DNA of 64,000 bases from an uncultured Methylopila sp. (lineage in GTDB: Bacteria; Pseudomonadota; Alphaproteobacteria; Rhizobiales; Methylopilaceae). Shown here in pieces: positions 17,012 through 24,587 of this stretch. Position numbers and translations under genes: made by a program. The notes below the pieces were generated by a model. That model saw only the letters and a program-made list of their open reading frames with translations, ran no database searches and was not told the origin of the DNA. Positions within the stretch are counted from its first letter, which is position 1. Each line of letters begins with the position of its first letter. Location of the stretch: positions 1 through 64,000 of the forward strand of contig CABHPB010000014.1 of NCBI GenBank assembly GCA_902168115.1, written 5' to 3'.

Positions 17012-19291
17012 ATGGCCCGCGACGCCGAGCTCAAAACCTATGACGGACCTGCGGGTGGATGGGGCTCGGCGCGATCCGTGGCCGGGGCGCTGGTCCGCGA
17101 CCGCGCCCCGCTGAAGAGTGCGGCCGCCCTTGCGAAGCAAAACAAACCCGGCGGCTTCGCCTGCGTTAGCTGTGCATGGTCGAAGCCGCGCGACCCGCAT
17201 GTGTTCGAGTTCTGCGAGAACGGCGCGAAGGCGACCGGCTGGGAGCTCACCTCGAAGACGATCGGCCCGGAGTTCTTCAGCCGGCACCCGCTGGCCGAGC
17301 TGGAGACCTGGTCGGACTTCGCCCTCGAGGATCAAGGCCGGCTAACCATGCCGATGAGGCTCAATCGGGCGACCGATCGGTACGAGCCGATCGCATGGGA
17401 CGCGGCGTTCAAGGAAATCGGCGCGGCGCTCAAAGCCATCGAGCCGAAGCGTGCTGTGTTCTACGCTTCGGGGCGGGCCTCGCTCGAGGCCTCATACATG
17501 TACCAGCTGCTCGCGCGCGCCTACGGCACCAACAGCCTGCCGGACAGCTCGAACATGTGCCACGAGAGCACCTCCGTCGCGCTGCCCGAGAGCATCGGGC
17601 AGCCGGTCGGCACTGTGTTCCTGGAGGATTTCGATCACGCCGACTGCATCCTGTTCTTTGGCCAGAATGTCGGGTCGAACTCGCCCCGCATGCTGCACCC
17701 GCTGCAGGAGGCCCGGAAGCGCGGCGCGTCGATCATCACGTTCAACCCGCTGAAGGAGCGCGGGCTCGAGCGCTTCATCAACCCGCAGGCGCCGACCGAG
17801 ATGCTGACCGGCGCCGAGACGACAATCTCGACGCAGTATTGCCAGCTGAAAGCCGGCGGCGACCTCGCGGCGCTGTTCGGCATGTGCAAGGCGCTCATCG
17901 CCATGGACGACAGGGCGGTCGCGGAGGGTCTTCGCCGCGTCGTCGACGCCGACTTCATCCGCGAGCACTGCCACGGTGTCGAGGCTTTCAAGGACGCCTG
18001 CCGGGCGCGCGACTGGGCGGATCTCGAAGCGCGATCCGGCCTTGGGCGCCGGGAGATGGGGCAGGCGGCGGAGGTCTACGCCAATTCGAAGGCCGTGATC
18101 GGCGTCTACGGCATGGGGCTGACGCAGCACCGCCTCGGCGTCGACAACGTTCAGATGCTCATGAACCTTCTGCTCCTGCGCGGGAACGTCGGCCGGCCGG
18201 GCGCGGGGATTTGTCCGGTGCGCGGACATTCCAACGTGCAGGGACAGCGCACGGTCGGAATCACCGAGAAGGTGAAGCTTGCTCCGCTGGAAAAGCTGCA
18301 GGAGCTCTATGGCTTTAAGCCGCCCCGCGAGGACGGCATGGCGACTGTCGACGCCTGCAAGGGCGTGATCGACGGCGAGGTCGAGGCCTTCGTCTCGCTC
18401 GGCGGGAACTTCCTACGCGCGGTCCCCGAGACCGGCGCGATGGAGGACGCCTGGCGCCGGTTGAAGCTGTCGGTCCAGATCGCCACCAAGCTCAACCGCA
18501 GCCATGTCGTCGGCGCGAAGGCCGCCTATCTGCTGCCTTGCCTTGGCCGCATCGAGATCGATCGGCGGGACGGCGCGCCGCAGTTCGTCTCGGTCGAGGA
18601 TTCGACCTCGCACTTCCACGCCTCGCACGGTTTCGCCGAGCCCGCGGCCGACACGCTGACGTCCGAGCCCGCGATCATCGCCGGGATCGCGCAGGCTGCG
18701 CTCGCCGCGAACCCGCGCATCGATTGGGCCGCCTGGGCGAAGAACTACTCCCTTGTCCGCGACGCCATCGAGGCGACCTATCCCTCCGTTTTCCCGGACT
18801 TCAACGCCCGCATCGAAACGCCCGGCGGCTTCCCGAAGCCGCTCGCCGCTCGCGAGCGAAGCTGGAAGACGGAGACCGGCAAGGCGAACTTCGTATTTCC
18901 GCAGGCGCTCGACGAAGACCCCGACATGCCGGCGAGGTCGCCGAACGCGCTCACGCTGATCACGCTGCGTTCCAACGACCAGTTCAACACGACCGTCTAT
19001 GGCTATGACGACCGGTTTCGAGGCGTCGAGGGCACGCGGATGGTGGTGCTGATGAACGCGAAGGACATCGCGCGGCTGTCGCTCGCCAACGGTCAGACGG
19101 TGACGATGCGGACGATTGCGGACGACCGCCTACGGCAAGTCCAGGGTTTTCGCGTCACCGCCTATGACATTCCTGAAGGTTGTGTCGGAGCATATTACCC
19201 GGAATGCAATCCACTCATCCCGCTCTGGCACCACGCGAAGGTCTCAAAGGTCCCCGCCGCGAAGGCGATCCCGGTGACCATTCACGGGTAG
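17012..19291 (+). CDS. FdhF/YdeP-family molybdopterin oxidoreductase
   Basis: A 759-residue molybdenum enzyme related to formate dehydrogenase H and YdeP. It has a short N-terminal cysteine motif (CVSCAW, residues 51-56) instead of a full four-cysteine cluster site, the active-site region LPDSSNMCHEST, and molybdopterin dinucleotide binding regions including YGMGLTQHRLGVDNVQ, CPVRGHSNVQGQ and the C-terminal LRSNDQFNTTVYGYDDR. YdeP proteins are tied to acid resistance and their substrate is unsettled. ATG 17012 has an AGAGG upstream and an EcfG-type promoter 35 bases away, so stress induction is likely. No partner subunit gene is adjacent. Confidence 0.92.
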   Translation: MARDAELKTYDGPAGGWGSARSVAGALVRDRAPLKSAAALAKQNKPGGFACVSCAWSKPRDPHVFEFCENGAKATGWELTSKTIGPEFFSRHPLAELETWSDFALEDQGRLTMPMRLNRATDRYEPIAWDAAFKEIGAALKAIEPKRAVFYASGRASLEASYMYQLLARAYGTNSLPDSSNMCHESTSVALPESIGQPVGTVFLEDFDHADCILFFGQNVGSNSPRMLHPLQEARKRGASIITFNPLKERGLERFINPQAPTEMLTGAETTISTQYCQLKAGGDLAALFGMCKALIAMDDRAVAEGLRRVVDADFIREHCHGVEAFKDACRARDWADLEARSGLGRREMGQAAEVYANSKAVIGVYGMGLTQHRLGVDNVQMLMNLLLLRGNVGRPGAGICPVRGHSNVQGQRTVGITEKVKLAPLEKLQELYGFKPPREDGMATVDACKGVIDGEVEAFVSLGGNFLRAVPETGAMEDAWRRLKLSVQIATKLNRSHVVGAKAAYLLPCLGRIEIDRRDGAPQFVSVEDSTSHFHASHGFAEPAADTLTSEPAIIAGIAQAALAANPRIDWAAWAKNYSLVRDAIEATYPSVFPDFNARIETPGGFPKPLAARERSWKTETGKANFVFPQALDEDPDMPARSPNALTLITLRSNDQFNTTVYGYDDRFRGVEGTRMVVLMNAKDIARLSLANGQTVTMRTIADDRLRQVQGFRVTAYDIPEGCVGAYYPECNPLIPLWHHAKVSKVPAAKAIPVTIHG

Positions 19292-19296
19292 TCAAC

Positions 19297-19316
19297 CTGC
19301 CTTCCGTGGAAGGTAG
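19297..19316 (+). terminator. Hairpin after the molybdoenzyme gene
   Basis: A stem CTGCCTTC / GGAAGGTAG with a very short loop begins six bases after the stop codon. There is no T-run, so it may only stabilise the 3' end. Confidence 0.35.
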
Positions 19317-19527
19317 TAAAGCGGCATGGACACGGATTTCTTGAAAGCATGCGCTTGGAATGGTCGGTCCGGAGGCGAGGCGAGGCGAAGCTTATCAGTG
19401 AGCGCCATTTCAGACGGCGTCTTTGGAACGCTCGCTATCGCGCAGACCGTGCGGGTTGAGGCGCGAAATTCGGCGCGAAGTTGCGTCATGCAGAGCCGCA
19501 GGTTCGAGAGGGTTTTGAGCTTCGATA

Positions 19528-19746
19528 TCAGTCCGGCGGCGGCACGGCGCCGGGCGAAATCGCTGGCGGAGCGTCGTCGCCCTCTCCGATCCGCGGAACC
19601 TCGTTGCTTTCGCCACTTGGTGCGTCGTCGTAACCGAGTTCGCGCGCGGCTTGACTCCAATGCTCGCCTTCATGGCCTTCGGGACGACCTTGCTCCACCC
19701 AAATCTCGTAGGCGCGATCCCGGATCTTCTGCTCGCGGTCATCCAT
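19528..19746 (-). CDS. DUF2934 protein
   Basis: A 72-residue cytoplasmic protein. The first half (REQKIRDRAYEIWVEQGRPE, then HWSQAARELG) is the DUF2934 helical domain, common as a single small gene in Hyphomicrobiales. The Pro- and Asp-rich tail is probably disordered. Function unknown. The ~235 bp between it and the molybdoenzyme gene holds no clear gene. Confidence 0.82.
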   Translation of the reverse strand: MDDREQKIRDRAYEIWVEQGRPEGHEGEHWSQAARELGYDDAPSGESNEVPRIGEGDDAPPAISPGAVPPPD

Positions 19747-19836
19747 AGCTCAACCATCCTCACTTCTTCTCTGCCTGGGCGAGCCATCGCGCGCCGTAGC
19801 GTTGACGGCCGGGCGAAGGGTCGTTCCGCTGAACTG

Positions 19837-19859
19837 AGCCCCGGCCGATGGCCGGGGCT
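19837..19859 (-). terminator. Strong terminator hairpin
   Basis: A perfect 10-bp stem (AGCCCCGGCC / GGCCGGGGCT) with a three-base loop lies 20 bases after the stop of the membrane-protein gene ending at 19879. It lacks a clear T-run on either strand, but its position fits the end of that operon. Confidence 0.6.
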
Positions 19860-19878
19860 CCTCAAAGTCGTCCAGTGG

Positions 19879-20961
19879 CTATTTGCTGTAAGTCAGGCCC
19901 TTCCAGATCCGGCCTTCGTCACGGTGCCGACCGCCCCAGACCGAGCCCATCGTGGCGGCCGCCGCTGCGACCAGAGCGGAGGCGGCCAGCAGGAAGGCCG
20001 TCAGGATGCTGGCGACCCTCGCCTTCTCGGCCGCTTCGGCGGCCTGCGCTTTTGCGTCCTCGAACCGTTTCTGAGCTTCCGCCTTCAGGCGCTCTGCTTC
20101 GGCCTTGGCGTCGGCGACCTTCTTCTGCGCTTCAGCTCGAAGAGCTGTGGCCTGGCCTACGCCCTCCTTCACGCGCGCGTCCGCCTCTTCCGGGCTGAGG
20201 CCCGTTCGCGCGACGACCTGATCTCGAAGGAAAAGCCGATCGGCCTCTGAGACGTTTCCGGAGCGAACCAGGTTTGTAAGGATTGTCGCCGCCTGCCGCT
20301 GCTCTGCTGCAGGATCCTTGGGCTGATCCGATCCTTGCCTGTTGGGAGCCGATCGCACCATCTGGTCGAGCACGTAATCGACCGGGTTGGAACGCATCCC
20401 CTCTGGAAGGGCGTCCTGCAGAGCGGGAGCCGCATTTCCGGCGCCTTGCGCGGCGCCGCCGGCGATCTGCCCGACGCCGCTAATCGCTCCGCCGAGAACC
20501 TGGCCGGTTCCCTGCGCTACACCGCCGGCGACGGATCCGGTAGCCTGCACCGCCGTCTCCGCCGCGCTGGTCACGGTTCGTGCCGCCCCACCCACGAGAG
20601 AAGCGGCGAAGGATCCGGCGACGAGCATTCCCAAGCCCCAGACCACTAGGCCATGCAAGCCGTCTCGCGCTGTCGTCTCGTCACGAGTGGCGTCGCCGAC
20701 GCCGCGCCGCATCCGGCCGGCCACATAGCCGCCGAGCGTGTAGACCGCGACGACGGAGACGACCGCGAACAGACCGGTGATGATCAGCCCAATCGAGCTG
20801 ATGCCGCCATCCTTTCCGACTGAAATGGACCCGAGCCCTAGCGCTCCCGCGAACGTGGTGAACACCAGGGAGGCGCCCGCCGCCACGACGGCGCCGGCGA
20901 AGATCGCTCCCCAATCGACATATCCTGCGTCGGTGGACGCTGGCGACCTGGTGTCAATCAT
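19879..20961 (-). CDS. Multi-pass membrane protein with glycine-rich and coiled-coil regions
   Basis: A 360-residue inner-membrane protein. Membrane segments lie at about residues 17-42, 57-84, 103-128 and 328-350. Residues 130-185 are rich in Gly, Ala and Gln repeats (GGVAQGTGQVLGGAISGVGQ). Residues 225-325 form a soluble region that ends in a long charged Ala/Lys/Glu coiled coil. Such proteins are often labelled PhnA-like without functional evidence. The ATG overlaps the stop of a 24-residue membrane peptide gene (TGATG). A role in envelope stress is plausible from context only. Confidence 0.8.
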   Translation of the reverse strand: MIDTRSPASTDAGYVDWGAIFAGAVVAAGASLVFTTFAGALGLGSISVGKDGGISSIGLIITGLFAVVSVVAVYTLGGYVAGRMRRGVGDATRDETTARDGLHGLVVWGLGMLVAGSFAASLVGGAARTVTSAAETAVQATGSVAGGVAQGTGQVLGGAISGVGQIAGGAAQGAGNAAPALQDALPEGMRSNPVDYVLDQMVRSAPNRQGSDQPKDPAAEQRQAATILTNLVRSGNVSEADRLFLRDQVVARTGLSPEEADARVKEGVGQATALRAEAQKKVADAKAEAERLKAEAQKRFEDAKAQAAEAAEKARVASILTAFLLAASALVAAAAATMGSVWGGRHRDEGRIWKGLTYSK

Positions 20962-21035
20962 CAGCGCAGACCCAACAGCGAGAGGATGAACAGAACGATG
21001 ACGACGAGGCCGACGAGATAGATGATTGAATTCAT
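20961..21035 (-). CDS. 24-residue membrane peptide
   Basis: A tiny gene, MNSIIYLVGLVVIVLFILSL then LGLR, consisting of one membrane helix with an Arg stop. ATG 21033-21035 has a perfect AGGAGG seven bases upstream, and the stop overlaps the start of the large membrane-protein gene (TGATG). Peptides of this sequence type are common in alphaproteobacteria. It may assist its partner's insertion or assembly; that is inference. Confidence 0.75.
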   Translation of the reverse strand: MNSIIYLVGLVVIVLFILSLLGLR

Positions 21036-21390
21036 GGAATCCTCCTGAGATCGACGGAACGATCTGAAAGGAGGGGTCGATCCGACTGGATCACTAGTTC
21101 AATAGACGTATGTCGAAAGACATCTTAGTTGTAAAGCGATCTCTTTTGGCACAATGTCATCAATTTGCGGCATTAATTGCATTTGAATGTATAAAAAGGG
21201 GCAGACAGAACTGCATTTGACTTAGACCAACCGCGGCAGGAAATAGACGAAGACACAGTTCGCCTCCTGCGGCTTGGGAATTTCGGGCCCTGCGCGACGA
21301 ACGCCTCCGCCTTGGATGAACGGAAACACACCGGCTTCGTTGACTTGAGCCGACATTCAGTGGTCGGCGGCACCCAGCGAGAGATAGGCA
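21036..21390. other. Divergent intergenic region
   Basis: An AT-richer 355-bp stretch between the membrane peptide gene (minus) and the CsbD-like gene (plus). It must hold both promoters. GGAA-type boxes near 21048 and 21317 lack a properly spaced CGTT. No gene is seen. Confidence 0.4.
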
Positions 21391-21573
21391 ATGGACAAGA
21401 ACCGCGTGGAAGGAACGGCCAAGGAAGCCAAAGGCGCCGTTAAGGAGGCTGCTGGCAAGGCGACTGGAAAGAAGACGACCGAGGCCAAGGGCAAGCTGGA
21501 AAAGAATGAAGGCAAGGCGCAGGCCGCTGCCGGGAAGGCAGCGGACAAGACGCGCAAAGCGCTGAAAAGCTGA
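21391..21573 (+). CDS. CsbD-like stress protein
   Basis: A 60-residue, very Lys/Ala/Glu-rich protein of the CsbD family, abundant stress proteins of unknown mechanism. It begins MDKNRVEGTAKEAKGAVKEA and repeats the G-K-A/T pattern to the end (KAADKTRKALKS). The length is normal. ATG 21391 follows a GAGAG. A hairpin terminator follows at 21595. Confidence 0.9.
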   Translation: MDKNRVEGTAKEAKGAVKEAAGKATGKKTTEAKGKLEKNEGKAQAAAGKAADKTRKALKS

Positions 21574-21594
21574 TGAGCCGACCGAGGGCCGAGT

Positions 21595-21622
21595 CCTGGG
21601 CGGACGTATAAGCCCGCCCAGG
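21595..21622 (+). terminator. Terminator hairpin after the CsbD-like gene
   Basis: An eight-base stem (CCTGGGCG / CGCCCAGG) with a 12-base loop, 20 bases after the stop. No T-run. Confidence 0.5.
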
Positions 21623-21828
21623 GTGGCGACCTGCCCTCAAGGTCGCATTATGAGTTGCCGAGGAGAGTTGGACTCTCCGCGCGGCGAATGCAGTGATCCC
21701 CACGGTTCCGAGCGCGAGTGCCGGTAGATCCCGCGCCTCAGCGCCGTTGCTAAACACGCGCTGACGTTTTTCAGGAACGTTTCCGAGGCGCGTTCGCTTC
21801 CTCTTCAACCACCGTGGAGAGATGCGCC

Positions 21829-22140
21829 ATGAACCGTTCGGCCAACATCATGACAGCTGCAGCGTTATCCTTTGCGCCCATCGTGTTCACTGCGCCGGCT
21901 GTCGCCAAATGCGCGGACGAGATCAAGGCGCTCGAGGGAAAGGCCGCCGGCGCCGACGCCGTCAACAATCCCGGCCAAAACAAGCCGACCGGCAACCCGG
22001 AAACCACCGCCGATAAGGGCGGCGGAACGCGCAGCGCTTCCGAAATCATCCTGCGCGCCAAAGCTTTTAACGAAAAGGGCGACGAGGCGGAGTGCCTCAA
22101 GGCTGTCGAGGAAGCGAAGACAGCGACCGGGTCCAAGTAG
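21829..22140 (+). CDS. Small secreted hypothetical protein
   Basis: A 103-residue exported protein: signal peptide MNRSANIMTAAALSFAPIVF ending TAPAVA, then a mature part with two Cys (KCADEIKALEGK and DEAECLKAVEEAK) that may form a disulphide, separated by a Gly/Asn/Pro-rich linker. The helical C-terminus resembles periplasmic small-protein families but no name is recognised. ATG 21829 has GGAG upstream. The next gene starts 12 bases after its stop. Confidence 0.7.
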   Translation: MNRSANIMTAAALSFAPIVFTAPAVAKCADEIKALEGKAAGADAVNNPGQNKPTGNPETTADKGGGTRSASEIILRAKAFNEKGDEAECLKAVEEAKTATGSK

Positions 22141-22151
22141 GGGACGTTGCG

Positions 22152-22466
22152 ATGAGTAGCAGCGCCATTCTTCTGATGATGCCTGACGGCCAGGAACCCG
22201 AGGCGGCGGACTTCGCCGCCGGCGAGACATTCAAGACCTACGAGGCTGCGATCAGACAGGCTCACGCGCGAACACGTCCCGATGAACCGCTTGTTCCATG
22301 GATCAGATTGGCGGGCAAAACGATGAACCCCGCGCAGATCATGACGGTCAATACGCCTCCCGAGCCACCCAGCGTCGCTGCGGGGACCGAGGTCAGCGAC
22401 CGGCTGGATGAAGATCTGGAGGACACGTTTCCGGCGAGCGATCCGCCGTCCAGGACCGCGCCCTGA
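22152..22466 (+). CDS. Small protein with TFPASDPP motif, paralogue of 61764-62078
   Basis: A 104-residue cytoplasmic protein in three parts: a beta-rich start (AILLMMPDGQEPEAADFAAG), a middle with AYEAAIRQ-like helix and VPWIRLAGKTMNPAQI, and a C-terminal tail with VSDRLDEDLEDTFPASDPP. The last motif ends several unrelated small alphaproteobacterial proteins. The protein at 61764 is alike throughout. It lies in a run of short stress-type genes on the plus strand. Function unknown. Confidence 0.75.
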   Translation: MSSSAILLMMPDGQEPEAADFAAGETFKTYEAAIRQAHARTRPDEPLVPWIRLAGKTMNPAQIMTVNTPPEPPSVAAGTEVSDRLDEDLEDTFPASDPPSRTAP

Positions 22467-22523
22467 TCGTGGTCCGCGGATTTGGGCAGCCGCAGATAGT
22501 TCGCTCACGGAGGACATGCTGAA

Positions 22524-22703
22524 ATGGATTATGAGGTTTTCGAGTTCGAGCCGGGCCGGTGGTCGTACAAGATCGACGGGACGCCTTCCGGCGAGACCTA
22601 CCCGTCACGCGCCGCAGCTCTGATCGCCGCCGAGCAGACCCGGGATCGACAGGCGCAGGCGGTGACGTCGGACGCCGGTTCCCAAACGGAACCGCCGAAG
22701 TGA
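22524..22703 (+). CDS. 59-residue hypothetical protein
   Basis: MDYEVFEFEPGRWSYKIDGT begins a beta-rich small domain that reads like a DUF2188-style fold, ending with an AALIAAEQTRDRQAQ helix. GGAGG lies 11 bases upstream. Its stop overlaps the GTG of the next gene (GTGA), so coupling is likely. No firm family. Confidence 0.6.
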   Translation: MDYEVFEFEPGRWSYKIDGTPSGETYPSRAAALIAAEQTRDRQAQAVTSDAGSQTEPPK

Positions 22704-23011
22704 GGGCGTCGAGAGGGATGACCGCTGTAGTCGCCGCTGTCGCTCTGGTCGGCGTGGGCGTGCCCAGCGCCCACGCTATGGGTCAAGATGAAAAGCGATG
22801 CATTCTGGCGGCCGGTGAAAAGCTCCCCACAGTTCCCGGACTTGTCGTCACCGCAAGCCGTGCGGAGCCAGCCGCTGGAAGCCCCGGCAAATCGAAGGCC
22901 TATGACGTCCTCATCGAGTACGACGCTTTGGCTCAGCATTTCACCACCGGGTTCGACTGTCTTGTCGAAGGCCCCGGCGCGCTGGTGAAGATGCGTGGAC
23001 TGGCGGAGTAG
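22700..23011 (+). CDS. Small secreted hypothetical protein
   Basis: About 103 residues from GTG 22700 (or 97 from ATG 22718). The signal peptide ends VGVGVPSAHA. The mature part has two Cys (KRCILAAGEK and TGFDCLVEGP) and short beta strands; it should be periplasmic. No family is recognised. The GTG start overlaps the stop of the gene before it. Confidence 0.6.
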   Translation: MRASRGMTAVVAAVALVGVGVPSAHAMGQDEKRCILAAGEKLPTVPGLVVTASRAEPAAGSPGKSKAYDVLIEYDALAQHFTTGFDCLVEGPGALVKMRGLAE

Positions 23012-23027
23012 TCGAGCAAAGCTAGCC

Positions 23028-23258
23028 CTACCGTCGTTTGGCGAACGTCAGCCGCTGCCTCGCGTGCTCGTCAGCCAGTCTTGCTCGCGCAAGTTCGTCA
23101 TCCAGTCTCGCGAGAGCTAACGCCAGGTGAGGCTCCATTCGCTCTGTTCGGCCCTTGTAGTTACAGAACAGAGCGAGCTCGACGATGATCCGCTGTAGCC
23201 GCTCGACCCTTTTTCGAGCGCGCTCTCTTTCATCGTAAAGCGTCGCAAAATCCGACAT
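23028..23258 (-). CDS. Small coiled-coil protein
   Basis: A 76-residue, highly charged helical protein (DERERARKRVERLQRIIVEL and ARLDDELARARLADEHARQR). It is predicted to form a coiled coil. The start could also be at 23285. Function unknown. It lies between convergent secreted-protein and flavin-oxidase-like genes. Confidence 0.5.
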   Translation of the reverse strand: MSDFATLYDERERARKRVERLQRIIVELALFCNYKGRTERMEPHLALALARLDDELARARLADEHARQRLTFAKRR

Positions 23259-23355
23259 CCCCCGTCTACGCGAGGACGTGGCCACGGATCGGGCATTGGA
23301 GGCGCCCTGACGCAGGATAGCGGATCAACAGGCCTCCCCGCCCCGCTCTTGATTG

Positions 23356-23850
23356 CTAGCGGCTGGCCAGATCGACCTTACGATTTTCGCCCATGTCCGG
23401 TCGCTCCTTCGACCATCTCCCCTTTAAAACTTCGAACGCGACCGCGATGGGATTTGATTTCCCGTCCCAGAATTCGGCGGTTTCGGGACGCACCGAGAGC
23501 AGCCTGACGTTGGGGTCTTGCGGGCCGTCGGGAAACCAGACCTTGGCCATCTCGCTGAAGCGAGCTTCGATGGCCGCCCGGTCGTTCGATACCTCAGCCT
23601 GTCCCGAGATCGACACGTAGTCCTGGCTGGATGGCTTGGCGAAGGCGAGACAGACATCCGGATCTCTCGCGATCTCGTCATCCTTGTGGTGACGCGCGTC
23701 AGTCAGGAAGGAGATCGTTCCGAGATCCCGATCGACCTTCGCATGCATCGGGCGAGCCCGAAGTGACCGTCCGGTCTTCGTGGTCAGCATGCAGACGCCG
23801 ATCTCGTCCACGAAATCAAAGACCCGGTCGACGTCGGACGTATCGGCCAT
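23356..23850 (-). CDS. Pyridoxamine 5'-phosphate oxidase-like general stress protein
   Basis: A 164-residue split-barrel flavin-binding protein of the general stress protein 26 group. Visible parts: RVFDFVDEIGVCMLTTKTGRSL-like strands, RPMHAKVDRDLGTISFLTDA, the charged HHKDDEIARDPDVCLAF turn and the late VRPETAEFWDGKSNPI. Members bind FMN or F420-like cofactors; the substrate is unknown. ATG 23850 has GGAG six bases upstream; the frame is open further upstream. Confidence 0.88.
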   Translation of the reverse strand: MADTSDVDRVFDFVDEIGVCMLTTKTGRSLRARPMHAKVDRDLGTISFLTDARHHKDDEIARDPDVCLAFAKPSSQDYVSISGQAEVSNDRAAIEARFSEMAKVWFPDGPQDPNVRLLSVRPETAEFWDGKSNPIAVAFEVLKGRWSKERPDMGENRKVDLASR

Positions 23851-24587
23851 AGGCTTCTCCACCACTCTCTCACCGCGCATGTCAGAAGAACCCTTCCGAG
23901 CGGTCAATGGTTGCGCGATCCGAAGGACGTCGGGCCGATCTGTCCTATCGGCGATAGCCAGCCTGCGGAGCAGCTCAACGGCTGCGCTGCGCGCCGTTTA
24001 CTTCAGCGAAGGAAAAGCCCCCGGCCGGGGCTCGACGCGCAGTCAGAACAAGATTCTGTTGCTCGCCGAATCCAGAGAATGTTCGATTTTAGCATTTCTC
24101 CCTCAGCCAGCTCCCCCTCGCCGCTAACTCTCTCCTCCGCTTTGACGACGCGCCGCGCCTGCGTGAACCGCAGGGGTTTGCGCGTGAAACTGTGTAGGCC
24201 GACTGAGCGCTAGCGCGGCAGATTCGCTCTCCGCGGCGCAAAATTCTCCAAAGCTGTGTAATCGCGCGAAGCTTACGGACTTCGCTGGCTCGTTCAGGTC
24301 GGCCGGGTGGGGATGAACGGCGTGATGCCGTTTACAGGTGTTTTGTCTGGTCGAGCGAGCTGCGCTGAAAACGAACCGCCGGATACGATCCTTTGCAAAC
24401 GTGCGGATCGTTCGGAGTCCGGAAGGAAAGGCAAGGATCCGCGCGATCATGCTTCGCGGACGAGAATTCCGCTGATCGCTCGGGAGGGTGCTGTACCGAT
24501 CGCCGATCGTCACATTAAGGTTGCGTAGCGTCGGGTCGCATCGAGCTTGTCTCGGCGTTATCAGGCACTGTTTTCATTACCGGACGC
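23851..24587. other. Long intergenic region holding the island's left boundary
   Basis: About 740 bp without a credible gene. It contains a hairpin near 24016-24032 (AGCCCC / GGGGCT), the first copy of the ~97-bp direct repeat (24105-24201), and the upstream region of hsdR. Some short frames have no start sites or family likeness. Confidence 0.5.
24105..24201 (+). repeat. Direct repeat, left copy (about 97 bp)
   Basis: Starts AGCCAGCTCCCCCTCGCCGC and ends AAACTGTGTAGGCCG. The copy at 34610-34705 is identical except for a one-base deletion and a few substitutions near the ends; a core of over 65 bases is unchanged. It contains a CTGCG-TGAAC-CGCAG hairpin. The two copies bound the restriction-modification island. 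Confidence 0.9.

Noticed and set aside
24105-24201. Direct repeat as a tRNA or tmRNA 3' fragment
   Set aside because: The hairpin loop does not have the TTCRA order of a T-loop and no CCA end follows; only an attachment-site-like or dispersed repeat can be claimed.
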